DNA of 64,000 bases, taken from assembly GCF_016632335.1 (NCBI RefSeq), contig NZ_JAEPBG010000001.1:1054001-1118000 (forward strand), in the 5' to 3' direction. The notes under the pieces are model-generated. The model did not search any database, had not been told where the DNA came from, and was given only the letters and a program-made list of their open reading frames with translations. Within the stretch, counting starts at the first letter, position 1. The number at the start of each line of letters is the position of its first letter. This document shows positions 27,940 through 35,370 of the stretch, in pieces. Made by a program: the position numbers and the translations under genes. The DNA comes from Noviherbaspirillum pedocola (GTDB lineage Bacteria; Pseudomonadota; Gammaproteobacteria; Burkholderiales; Burkholderiaceae_D).

Positions 27940-29490
27940 TCAGTTGAGCGCGCCGCTGTCGACGCCAAAGTCCTGCGGGAAGTGATTCAGCGCCGACAGC
28001 ACCGGATAAGGTGTCATCCCGCCCATGGCGCACAGCGAGCCATTGAGCATCAGGTCGCACAGGTCGCGCAGCAGATGCACCTGCTGCGGCCGGCTTTCCC
28101 CCTTGATGATCTTGTCCATCACTTCGACGCCACGGGTCGAGCCGATGCGGCACGGCGTGCATTTGCCACAGGATTCGGCCGCGCAGAATTCCATCGCATA
28201 GCGCGCCTGCCTGGCCATGTCGACGCTGTCATCAAACGCGACGATGCCGCCATGGCCGACGGTGCCGCCGATCGCAGCAAAGGCTTCGTAATCGATGGGC
28301 GTGTCGAACTGCGATTCGGGCAGATACGCGCCAAGCGGCCCGCCGACCTGCACCGCGCGCAGCGGCCGTCCCGAGGCGCTGCCGCCGCCGAAGTCGTACA
28401 GCAGTTCGCGCAGGCTGATACCGAACGCCTTTTCCACCAGGCCGCCATGCTTCAAGTTGCCGGCCAGCTGCAGCGGCAGCGTGCCGCGCGAACGGCCCAT
28501 GCCGAGGTCGCGGTAGTAAGCTGCGCCCTTGCTCATGATCAGCGGCACCGCGGCCAGCGAGATTACGTTGTTGATCACGGTCGGCTTGCCGAACAGGCCC
28601 TGCAGCGCCGGCAGCGGCGGCTTGGCGCGCACGATGCCGCGCTTGCCTTCCAGGCTTTCCAGCAGCGCCGTCTCTTCACCGCATACATAGGAGCCGGCGC
28701 CCATGCGCACTTCGAGTTCGAAGGCGCGTCCTGATCCGCGGATGTCGTTGCCGAGATAACCGGCTTCACGTGCATGGCGAATCGCTTCGTTCAATGCGGC
28801 TACCGCATGCGGATACTCGGAACGCACGTAGATGTAGCCTTGCGTTGCACCGACCGCGAGGCCGGCGATGGTCATGCCTTCGATCAGCATGAACGGATCG
28901 TCTTCCATCACCATGCGATCGGAGAAGGTGCCCGAGTCGCCTTCGTCTGCATTGCAGACAACGTATTTCTGCGCGGCCTGCGCGTGCATCACCGTCTTCC
29001 ACTTGATGCCCGTCGGGAAGGCGGCGCCGCCGCGGCCGCGCAGGCCCGAGTCCAGCACTTCCTGCACGATGGCTTCGCTTGCCATGTCCAGCGCGCGGGA
29101 GAGGCCCGCATAGCCGTCATGCGCGAGGTAGTCGTCGAGAGACACGGGGTCGGTAATGCCGACGCGGGCGAAGGTGACCCGTTCCTGTCGCTTCAGATAC
29201 GGGATCTCTTCTGTCAGGCCAAGCCCCAACGCATGTTCGCCGCCCCACAGGAAGTCGGCTGCAAACAGAGCCGGCACGTCTTCAATGGCGACGGGGCCAA
29301 AGGCGACGCGGCCTTGCGGCGTGGCCACTTCCACCATCGGCTCCAGCCAGAACAGGCCGCGCGAGCCGTTGCGCACGAGTTCGATTTCGATACCGCGCGC
29401 CATGGCGCCGGCCGTGATCGCGGAGGCCACTTCGTCGGCGCCCAGCGCCAGCGCGGTGGAGTCGCGCGGAACGTAGACCTTGATGCTCAT
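27940..29490 (-). CDS. fdsB: NAD-dependent formate dehydrogenase, FMN/NAD beta subunit
   Basis: 516 residues related to NuoF. FMN/NADH site motifs GRGGAAFPTGIKW and CNADEGDSGTFSDR are present, as is the [4Fe-4S] motif ESCGKCTPCRIGS; the extra N-terminal domain (1-~115) is thioredoxin-like as in FdsB. It transfers electrons from the FeS chain of FdsA to NAD+. The ATG overlaps the fdsG stop (ATGA at 29487-29490). A 29-base gap precedes fdsA. Confidence 0.96.
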   Translation of the reverse strand: MSIKVYVPRDSTALALGADEVASAITAGAMARGIEIELVRNGSRGLFWLEPMVEVATPQGRVAFGPVAIEDVPALFAADFLWGGEHALGLGLTEEIPYLKRQERVTFARVGITDPVSLDDYLAHDGYAGLSRALDMASEAIVQEVLDSGLRGRGGAAFPTGIKWKTVMHAQAAQKYVVCNADEGDSGTFSDRMVMEDDPFMLIEGMTIAGLAVGATQGYIYVRSEYPHAVAALNEAIRHAREAGYLGNDIRGSGRAFELEVRMGAGSYVCGEETALLESLEGKRGIVRAKPPLPALQGLFGKPTVINNVISLAAVPLIMSKGAAYYRDLGMGRSRGTLPLQLAGNLKHGGLVEKAFGISLRELLYDFGGGSASGRPLRAVQVGGPLGAYLPESQFDTPIDYEAFAAIGGTVGHGGIVAFDDSVDMARQARYAMEFCAAESCGKCTPCRIGSTRGVEVMDKIIKGESRPQQVHLLRDLCDLMLNGSLCAMGGMTPYPVLSALNHFPQDFGVDSGALN

Positions 29491-29972
29491 TGCTCACCCC
29501 GCTTGCCCGCGACGAGCATGTCGAAGCGCTGTGGCGACACGCGCGCAAAGAGCGCATCGTCGATCGCGATGTTCGGGCCAACCGCGCAATGCCCGAGGCA
29601 ATACACCGGCTCCAGCGTGACCGCGCCATCGGCACTGGTGTGATGGAAGTCGCAGTCCAATGCGGACTTCGCATGCGCCACCAGCGCGTCCGCGCCGCGC
29701 GCCTGGCAGGCTTCGGCGCGGCAGATCTGCACCACATGCCGGCCAGCCGGCTGCTCGCGAAAATGGTGGTAGTAGCTGATCACGCCATGCACCTCGGCGC
29801 GCGACAGATTCAGCGCCTCGGCAACCATCGGCACCGCATCAGCCGGGATATGGCCGAGCGCATGCTGGATGTCGTGCAGGATGGGCAGGAGTGCGCCGGA
29901 CATGGCGCGCCTGGCCTCGATGATTTGCCGTACGGCCGCATTCGATGCGGCTTCGGCGATGGCTGTGGACAT
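29487..29972 (-). CDS. fdsG: NAD-dependent formate dehydrogenase, gamma subunit (NuoE-like)
   Basis: 161 residues with a helical N-terminal region (LLPILHDIQHALGHIP) and a thioredoxin-fold [2Fe-2S] domain whose four ligands lie in CRAEACQARG and CLGHCAVGP. First gene of the operon. The ATG at 29972 with GAGGAGA upstream is chosen over the frame opening at 30002. Transcription probably starts in the 30.0-30.2 kb region, which carries repeated TATATGCA elements. Confidence 0.95.
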   Translation of the reverse strand: MSTAIAEAASNAAVRQIIEARRAMSGALLPILHDIQHALGHIPADAVPMVAEALNLSRAEVHGVISYYHHFREQPAGRHVVQICRAEACQARGADALVAHAKSALDCDFHHTSADGAVTLEPVYCLGHCAVGPNIAIDDALFARVSPQRFDMLVAGKRGEQ

Positions 29973-30012
29973 GATCGTCTCCTCGTTGCTTGTGGTGAGC
30001 ACGGCAGCGGCA

Positions 30013-30156
30013 TATATGCAAAGTGATTCCTATATGCACAGGATGCCGTTCAAGTGAGGCGATGGTAGGCGCAGAAGACAGTACATCGCAATATGAGAAG
30101 GTTTACCGACAGGAGCAGAGATTTCGGGGATTTATATATGCAGAGATATGCATATA
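30013..30156. promoter_or_regulatory. TATATGCA repeat operator region upstream of fdsG
   Basis: TATATGCA occurs at 30013-30020, 30031-30038 and 30135-30142, and inverted as TGCATATA at 30149-30156. The last two form a dyad with a 6-base spacer; the first two are direct repeats 18 bases apart (two helical turns centre-to-centre within 3 bases). They lie 41-184 bases upstream of fdsG. The ModE-like regulator 1.7 kb away is the obvious candidate binder, but this is inference. The remaining gene-free bases to 30305 hold the hrp-box-like element. Confidence 0.5.
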
Positions 30157-30209
30157 GCGAGAGTTCGATGCGACGTACCGCGCTGTCCCTCACGTCGTTA
30201 TCGAGGCAG

Positions 30210-30237
30210 GGAACTGGCTACATCGAACGGTCACCTA
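30210..30237 (+). promoter_or_regulatory. hrp-box-like promoter of the LRR gene
   Basis: GGAACT, 15-nt spacer, TCACCTA, against GGAACC-N15/16-CCACNNA: one mismatch in each half. It ends 68 bases before the ATG at 30306. Confidence 0.6.
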
Positions 30238-30305
30238 CGTCGGCCGCAAGCATGGCTTGAACGCTTGCTTTTCTCGACGAACCGATCAAACAAGGAGTTT
30301 TTTGA

Positions 30306-31751
30306 ATGGACATTATCGTTGGCAAACCAGGGCTGAATGAGGGCGACGTCCATAACGGCACTCCTGTATTTCCCGTGTCGCCGCTTCCTTCCCATCTTCC
30401 TCAAGTCAACGCTGCACCGACGCCAGAGGCCGCCATCCTGACCACAGTGATCAATCCGGCCGCGCCGCCAAGCAATACAGCGGCACCCCGCATACTTGCG
30501 CCGACAAGCACCGATAGCCCCGCAACTCCTGCAATAAACACTTTCGATGCCGCTCGGGAAACGGAAAACCAGAACGGACCGGCGCACAAGGCGCTGACCA
30601 ACTTTTCGAAATTCGATACCGAACTGTGGGACGACGCATGGTGCTTTACTCGCCACAAACTGGGGGCCGCCTGGGACCTTCACCGCAAGCGTTTGAACTC
30701 CGTCGCACTGGACGATGGAAGCGCAAAGGCGCACATCGAGGCTCTTGACGAGGAGACGAGGAAAACCGCTCATGCACTGGGGCAGCAATGCGCAAAGGAA
30801 TTCGGCCATGTCGCGATTGATCTGTGCGATAAGGATAAGCGCATCCACGACCTGCTCTTGGGTCCGTTCCTCGATGGCCTTGCGGCATCGCCATTTATCA
30901 AATCGATGCGGCTCGAGCTCGGCGACCATCAGAATGAGGAATTGAAGCGTACTGCGATCCGGCTATTGCATCGTCTCAAAAGCAGACCCGAAGCAAGTCC
31001 GCTGCCACTGGCCTTCAAATATCACAAGAATGGCGACGAAGAGATTTCCGACGAATCTCTGAAAACTCTGGGCGATATGCTTTCCAGCCCTGCGCTATTG
31101 CCGCTCTCGGTGGACCTGAAACTGGATCAGATCGAACCTCTGATGCCGATGCTTGCGAAGCTGAGCAGCCTGCAACACATGCACTTGGAATTCGCATCCG
31201 AGGACCTCGATGCCGCCCTGGCGCTCAAAGGCCATGAGGCCAGCTGGCCGAATCTGGAAAGGCTTTTGCTGCGCTCGACCGATGGGGAGTTTGAAAAGGG
31301 CGGCATGGATTGGGCCGCATTCATGAAAGCTCATCCACAGTTGCAGGACATCAGCCTCTATGCCGTGCAGCCGCCGCTGGCACAGCTGCTGAGAACAAAA
31401 CTGAGCGTTGACTGCGATTTGCGCCCCGAGAATCTGGGAGGTTTTGCCGATGCGCTCGCCGCAACGGATAGCCTGCGCGAACTCAGCGTGACGACCCGGG
31501 ATATGCTCGACGCTTCAGAACTGCTGCGCGGACTTGCGCATAACAAGTCGCTTCATTATTTTGATCTCAAGCTCTTGGCCAGTGATGACGAGTTCGATGC
31601 GAAGGTTTGGGCCGCGACGATACGCGGACTGAAGGATCATCCTGGCCTGGTCATGTTGATACTTCGCTTCCCTCACGACGATAAAGGCATCAAAGCTGCC
31701 TGCGAAGAACTTCGCGCGGCCAGGCCGGAAATGATCGTGGATCTTCGCTGA
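30306..31751 (+). CDS. Leucine-rich-repeat protein, candidate type III effector
   Basis: 481 residues. Residues 1-~85 are disordered and rich in Pro/Ala/Thr/Asn. From ~185 to the end the protein has at least six LRR-like units (SLQHMHLEFA, NLERLLLRST, QLQDISLYAV, SLRELSVTTR, SLHYFDLKLL, GLVMLILRFP). No F-box was seen. AAGGAG at good spacing supports the ATG at 30306. It is inserted between the fds operon and its putative regulator and points away from fdsG, so it is functionally foreign to its neighbours. By eye it is less GC-rich than they are. The LRR fold and hrp box suggest a secreted, host-targeted protein; no catalytic motif is evident. Confidence 0.72.
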   Translation: MDIIVGKPGLNEGDVHNGTPVFPVSPLPSHLPQVNAAPTPEAAILTTVINPAAPPSNTAAPRILAPTSTDSPATPAINTFDAARETENQNGPAHKALTNFSKFDTELWDDAWCFTRHKLGAAWDLHRKRLNSVALDDGSAKAHIEALDEETRKTAHALGQQCAKEFGHVAIDLCDKDKRIHDLLLGPFLDGLAASPFIKSMRLELGDHQNEELKRTAIRLLHRLKSRPEASPLPLAFKYHKNGDEEISDESLKTLGDMLSSPALLPLSVDLKLDQIEPLMPMLAKLSSLQHMHLEFASEDLDAALALKGHEASWPNLERLLLRSTDGEFEKGGMDWAAFMKAHPQLQDISLYAVQPPLAQLLRTKLSVDCDLRPENLGGFADALAATDSLRELSVTTRDMLDASELLRGLAHNKSLHYFDLKLLASDDEFDAKVWAATIRGLKDHPGLVMLILRFPHDDKGIKAACEELRAARPEMIVDLR

Positions 31752-31824
31752 GATCCGGGCGAACCTGAAACGATGCGAGGCGAGGCCTGATCGGGCAAGC
31801 GGCAAGCAGCAAGCATGGCTGCGC

Positions 31825-32907
31825 TCATGCGCCTTGCATGCCCAGTTCCGGAAACGCCTGCGCCAGCTCCATCACCGTGCCGGTCGAGCCGGCGTCATAG
31901 CCCGGCAGCTTGCTGATCTGCGCGCGGAACTGCATCGTCTTCAGGAAAGCCAGCACATCCTGGAAGCGCGCATCGGCAAGCGTGGCGCGCTCGCACACGA
32001 AGAAATAGCGCTCGGACAAGAGCGGCACGAAATCCAGGTCGAACTGGCGCGCCGCGGTCTCCACGCCGAGGCCGGCATCGGCCTTGCCGCTGGCGACATA
32101 CGCGGCCACCGCCGCATGCGTCAGCTCCACGCTTTCATAGCCGGCGATGTCCTGCGCGCTCGCGCCTTCGCGCCTGACCAGCAGATCGAGAATCACCCGC
32201 GTGCCCGAGCCCTGCTGGCGATTCACGATCACGATGTCGGGCCGCAGCAGATCGCGCACTGTCCACAGGTTCTTCGGATTGCCGTGCGCGACCATCAGAC
32301 CTTGCCGCCGCGTGGCGACGCTGATGATCACCTGCGATGCGTTGAACAGTTCGCGGAACTGTTCCAGCGCGGGCGCTTCCAGCTCGCCGATAGGCACATG
32401 AAAGCCGGCGATGTCGCAGGCGCCGCGCGCCAGCGCGCGCAGCGCTTCGACGCTGCCGCGATAACTCAGCTCGACGGGCGCGCCGACCTGCTCGAAATGC
32501 GCATTCATCGCCGCCACCGCGAAGCCGTGGCTGGCATAGATCTTCAGCGGGCTGCGCGCCTTGTGCACCGCGTTCTGGATCTCGGAATCGATCTCCATGG
32601 CCATCGAATCGAGCAGCGGATCGAAGCGCGCATGCGTGAGCCGCTCGGCCCAGATCAGGCGCTTGCCCAACTCGGTCAATACCGAGCCCTTGCCACGGGT
32701 CATTTCCACGACCGCGCCGCCGAGTATGGCTTCCACCTCGGTCAGCAGATCCCAGGCGCTGCGGTAGGACATCGGTATCTCGGCGCAGGCCGCGCGCAGG
32801 TTGCCGCACTGCTCGATCGCGCGCAGCAGCGCCAGCGGCCGCTCCAGCGCGTAGGCATCGCGCCCGTCCCGTTCGACGAAGAAGCGCGGGCGTATCCGTA
32901 GTCTCAT
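31825..32907 (-). CDS. ModE-like HTH / periplasmic-binding-like transcriptional regulator, possible fds regulator
   Basis: 360 residues: an N-terminal winged helix of the ModE/LysR type (~15-100, ERPLALLRAIEQCGNLRAAC ... TELGKRLIWAE), then a ~240-residue periplasmic-binding-protein-like domain (LKIYASHGFAVAAM, IVNRQQGSGTRVILDLLV, SGKADAGLGVETAA). Such regulators sense molybdate/tungstate or a substrate. Its place near fdsG fits a formate dehydrogenase regulator like FdsR of Cupriavidus. The LRR gene separates it from the operon, which looks like an insertion. It is not a classical LysR protein. Confidence 0.8.
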   Translation of the reverse strand: MRLRIRPRFFVERDGRDAYALERPLALLRAIEQCGNLRAACAEIPMSYRSAWDLLTEVEAILGGAVVEMTRGKGSVLTELGKRLIWAERLTHARFDPLLDSMAMEIDSEIQNAVHKARSPLKIYASHGFAVAAMNAHFEQVGAPVELSYRGSVEALRALARGACDIAGFHVPIGELEAPALEQFRELFNASQVIISVATRRQGLMVAHGNPKNLWTVRDLLRPDIVIVNRQQGSGTRVILDLLVRREGASAQDIAGYESVELTHAAVAAYVASGKADAGLGVETAARQFDLDFVPLLSERYFFVCERATLADARFQDVLAFLKTMQFRAQISKLPGYDAGSTGTVMELAQAFPELGMQGA

Positions 32908-32925
32908 GGCATGCGGCTCCGCGAA

Positions 32926-33507
32926 TCAGAAGAAGGACAGCACGTCGTCCACCGGCTTGGCGCGGCGCTCGCCCGGCTGCTTGGCCGCGGTTCCCACCGA
33001 GATCCACCCGGTCAGGGTCTCGCCGGGCTGGCAGAAGGCGCCGACGATCTCTGCATCGCGCACCTTCTCGCCGGAGAGCATCTTGCCGGCGAAGCCCAGC
33101 ATGTGGATCGCATTGAGGATGTTGGTCACCGCGCCGCCCACGCAGGCCCATTGCTCGTGCGCCGGCACCATCGGGTGATACAGGTCGATGCGGGCAATGA
33201 TGGCGATCAGCAGCGGCGCGCGCAGCGCCCGCTCGCGTTCCAGCGCGCAGCTTTCCGCGCTCTTGCCGCGCCGGACCGCGGAGGCTTCAAACAGGTCCGC
33301 CAGCCGCGCGCGCGCTGCGCCGCCGATGACGCAAAAGCGGAAGGGCACGAGTTCGCCATGGTCCGGCGCGCGCAACGCCGCTTCGATGATGGTGCGCAGC
33401 TGCACTTCGCTCGGCCCCGGTTCGACCAGGTGCTTGATGCCCATGGAATAACGGTTCAACAGTCTGGCGACGCACGCAGACGCGTCGGAGGATGCGGATG
33501 GATTCAT
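32926..33507 (-). CDS. YdjA-like nitroreductase-family oxidoreductase
   Basis: 193 residues starting MNPSASSDASACVARLLNRYS, with the FMN-dependent nitroreductase pattern RAPDHGELVPFRFCVI and the C-terminal GWISVG. It reduces flavin-accessible electrophiles with NAD(P)H. The start is uncertain: longer frames reach ATGs at 33549 and 33579, none with a clear ribosome site; 33507 best fits family length. It is 18 bases upstream of the ModE-like gene in the same direction and probably shares its transcript. Confidence 0.85.
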   Translation of the reverse strand: MNPSASSDASACVARLLNRYSMGIKHLVEPGPSEVQLRTIIEAALRAPDHGELVPFRFCVIGGAARARLADLFEASAVRRGKSAESCALERERALRAPLLIAIIARIDLYHPMVPAHEQWACVGGAVTNILNAIHMLGFAGKMLSGEKVRDAEIVGAFCQPGETLTGWISVGTAAKQPGERRAKPVDDVLSFF

Positions 33508-33693
33508 CGATGATGCGGGAAAGTGATGGGGGAAATGGCCGGGCTCCATGTTACCCGTTTCGCCATGGCCGGACAGCAAAGCGCGCTTCAGGCTTTTGCC
33601 CTTGCGCAGCGCGGGTGCACCAAGGCCGGCCTATGATTGCGCTTTCCGGCGTCATGCCGCCCCTCCCCTTCCAGCCACTAGGAGAAATTTGCC

Positions 33694-34119
33694 ATGAAGA
33701 CCAGCGCACGCAACCAGCTTGCAGGCATCGTTACCGTGTTGACGCCCGGAGCGGTGAATGATGAAGTGGAAATCGAAGTCGGCCCTGGCGTGCGCATCGT
33801 CGCCACCATCACCCGTACCAGCACGCAGTCACTCGGCCTCGCGGTGGGCAAGCCGGCATTCGCGTTGATCAAGGCATCGTCGGTGCTGATCGCCACCGAT
33901 GTCGGCGATGTGAAGCTGTCCTCGCGCAATCAGTTGCGCGGCACCGTCAGCGCCGTCAGGCCGGGCGCAGTGAATGCCGAAGTGGACCTGGATATCGGCG
34001 GCGGCAGCATCGCCGCCATCGTCACGATGGAGAGCCTGCAGGCATTGGGACTGGCCGTCGGCACGCCGGCGCTGGCCTTGTTCAAGGCGTCAAGCGTGAT
34101 CGTGGGCACGCGCTCGTGA
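33694..34119 (+). CDS. Tandem Mop-domain molybdate-binding protein (molbindin)
   Basis: 141 residues made of two consecutive Mop/TOBE domains, each opening S-x-RNQL-x-G-x-V (SARNQLAGIV near residue 4, SSRNQLRGTV near 76) and each ending in K-ASSV. This is the molbindin fold, which binds molybdate oxyanion and buffers it in the cytoplasm. It lies amid formate dehydrogenase genes that need a Mo cofactor. AGGAGAA upstream of the ATG is a good ribosome site. Confidence 0.9.
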   Translation: MKTSARNQLAGIVTVLTPGAVNDEVEIEVGPGVRIVATITRTSTQSLGLAVGKPAFALIKASSVLIATDVGDVKLSSRNQLRGTVSAVRPGAVNAEVDLDIGGGSIAAIVTMESLQALGLAVGTPALALFKASSVIVGTRS

Positions 34120-34128
34120 AGCGTGACG

Positions 34129-34668
34129 TCAGCGGATGTCGCTCGCGTCCAGCACCACCCCATCGCCAACCCGGATGACGCCGCCCTGCAGCAGCCGCGC
34201 GGTCATGCCGCCATGGCCGCGCATGGCGTTATAGCCGCCGGGACCGAGCTCTTCTTCCATGCGTGAGCACGGGTCGCAAGGGCCGGTGATCTGTATGCGC
34301 ACCTCGTCACCGATGCGCCAGATCAGCGGCGTATCGGCAAACAGCGAGCGCATCGCAAGCAGGTTGATTCCCGATACCAGCAGGTTGCGCCGCAATTGCT
34401 CCGGCGCGATGCGTTCACGGCCGCACAAGGCGGCGATGACCGGCAGATGTTCGGCCTGTATCAAGGAAATTTCGCGCTTGCGCTGCGATTCGTTCTCGCG
34501 CATGCGCTCGGCAAACCGGTCGCCGAGCAGGCCGCGGCCGGGCACTGCTTCGACGCTTTGCACCGACTCGACCGCCGCGCGCCGCGCTGGCCGCAGGAAG
34601 ATCGCCTCGATGCGGCCCGCAAAAGGAAAATGCGCGGCCAGGCCGCGCATTTCGGAAGACTGTCTCAT
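34129..34668 (-). CDS. MOSC domain protein
   Basis: 179 residues with MOSC-type sequence AVPGRGLLGDRFAERM, the GIN segment in LLVSGINLLAMRS and the conserved cysteine in GPCDPCSRMEEELG. Family members handle sulfur for molybdenum cofactors or drive moco-dependent reductases. The first ~15 residues are encoded over an inverted repeat plus U-rich tail (34624-34650), so the true start may be slightly downstream (the recognisable family sequence begins near FAGRIEAIFLRP). It converges on the Mop gene. Confidence 0.85.
   Translation of the reverse strand: MRQSSEMRGLAAHFPFAGRIEAIFLRPARRAAVESVQSVEAVPGRGLLGDRFAERMRENESQRKREISLIQAEHLPVIAALCGRERIAPEQLRRNLLVSGINLLAMRSLFADTPLIWRIGDEVRIQITGPCDPCSRMEEELGPGGYNAMRGHGGMTARLLQGGVIRVGDGVVLDASDIR
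34621..34650 (-). terminator. Terminator-like hairpin at the MOSC gene start
   Basis: In the minus direction ATGCGCGGCC and GGCCGCGCAT pair and are followed by TTTTCC and then TTTT. It lies 50-80 bases after the stop of the small protein at 34702-34884 and overlaps the annotated first codons of the MOSC frame, so it may be the small gene's terminator or an attenuator. Confidence 0.55.
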
Positions 34669-34701
34669 GGCATTGCAGCCTGAGTCATTGCCGTGATGGC
34701 A

Positions 34702-34884
34702 TTACAGGCCATAGTTGTAGCGAGCAGCGGCATTGTCGCCGGGCACGGCTTCGCGCAGCGAGACCATGAACAGCTTTTCGGCCACGGCAGCCAGGTAGGG
34801 AACCGCCTTGTGGGCGACGGCGGAGATCGATGCATAAAAGGCAGTGGTTGCGACTGCGGCGACAGCGGCGTTAGCGGTGGTCAT
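34702..34884 (-). CDS. Small protein of a three-member family (copy A)
   Basis: 60 residues, MTTANAAVAAVATTAFYASI at the N-terminus and LFMVSLREAVPGDNAAARYNYGL at the C-terminus. It shares with copy B (35105-35266) and copy C (51166-51321) an Ala-rich start, an L-F-x-x-(S/D)-(L/F)-R segment and a Tyr-x-(Tyr/Trp)-Gly-(Met/Leu) end. I recognise no family. The upstream ~100 bases are conserved with those of copy B. CTGGAG lies before the ATG. Alternative longer frame to 35007 is rejected since it would run into the conserved promoter. Confidence 0.75.
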   Translation of the reverse strand: MTTANAAVAAVATTAFYASISAVAHKAVPYLAAVAEKLFMVSLREAVPGDNAAARYNYGL

Positions 34885-34904
34885 GGTAAAGCTCCAGATG
34901 AGAT

Positions 34905-34990
34905 TGATGAATCCGATGCTCGTATGGTATGGGCGCATCGCCGGAGTTTCCAATCGTAAATGGTGATACCCGATATCAGCGTCGCATGCC
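34905..34990 (-). promoter_or_regulatory. Conserved upstream element of copy A
   Basis: In gene orientation GATATCGGGTATC (GATA-N5-TATC dyad), 8 nt, CGATTGG, then CGGCG and TACCATACG. The same order and spacing are seen before copy B (GATATCGAGTATC, 8 nt, CGATTGG) and, for its core, before copy C. Confidence 0.6.
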
Positions 34991-35005
34991 TGCCCGGGGC
35001 CTTGC

Positions 35006-35036
35006 AAAAAATAAAATGCGCGGTCGAGCCGCGCAT
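35006..35036 (-). terminator. Terminator of small protein copy B
   Basis: In the minus direction an 8-bp stem (ATGCGCGG with CCGCGCAT) with a 5-base loop and an A/T-rich U tract (TTTTATTTTTT). It lies about 70 bases past the stop at 35105. Confidence 0.6.
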
Positions 35037-35104
35037 TGTGATTGCTTGCCTGTGCGCTGCGAAAGCGCTTTCAGCAAAGCCTCGGCGATGGCCAAGGCTC
35101 GCGA

Positions 35105-35266
35105 TTACATGCCGTAGTGATAAGGCGCGCCTTCGTTGTCGCTGACGATGGAAGCGCGGAAGTCAGCCATGAACAGCTTGGCGATCAGCGCGGCAAAGGT
35201 CGGACGTGCTTTCGGCGAAATGGTGTAGATCGAGGTGTAGGAAGTGGTGGCGACGGCGGTGTTCAT
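35105..35266 (-). CDS. Small protein of a three-member family (copy B)
   Basis: 53 residues, too short for most gene callers. It starts MNTAVATTSYTS and ends SDNEGAPYHYGM, with LIAKLFMADFR in the middle. LFMADFR corresponds to LFMVSLR of copy A and LFATDLR of copy C. AGGAG seven bases before the ATG supports translation. A frame on the same strand overlaps in another phase but lacks family features. Possible roles include stress or membrane-associated small proteins; nothing in the sequence decides. Confidence 0.75.
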   Translation of the reverse strand: MNTAVATTSYTSIYTISPKARPTFAALIAKLFMADFRASIVSDNEGAPYHYGM

Positions 35267-35297
35267 GAACGGCTCCTGAAGATTGCGATGATTTGAT

Positions 35298-35370
35298 GAA
35301 CGTATGGTAGGGGCGAGCCGCCGTCTTTACCAATCGTGAGTCGTGATACTCGATATCAATGACGCATATC
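35298..35370 (-). promoter_or_regulatory. Conserved upstream element of copy B
   Basis: The GATA-N5-TATC dyad, 8 nt, CGATTGG and the TACCATACG box are repeated here, over ~70 bases nearly aligned with those of copy A. The upper end overlaps the last codons of the caspase-like gene. Confidence 0.6.

Noticed and set aside
24401-27985. Long plus-strand frame of 1194 residues opposite fdsA and fdhD
   Set aside because: It is antisense to genes with full family motifs, has Ala/Arg/His-rich composition typical of GC-rich shadows and no ribosome site.
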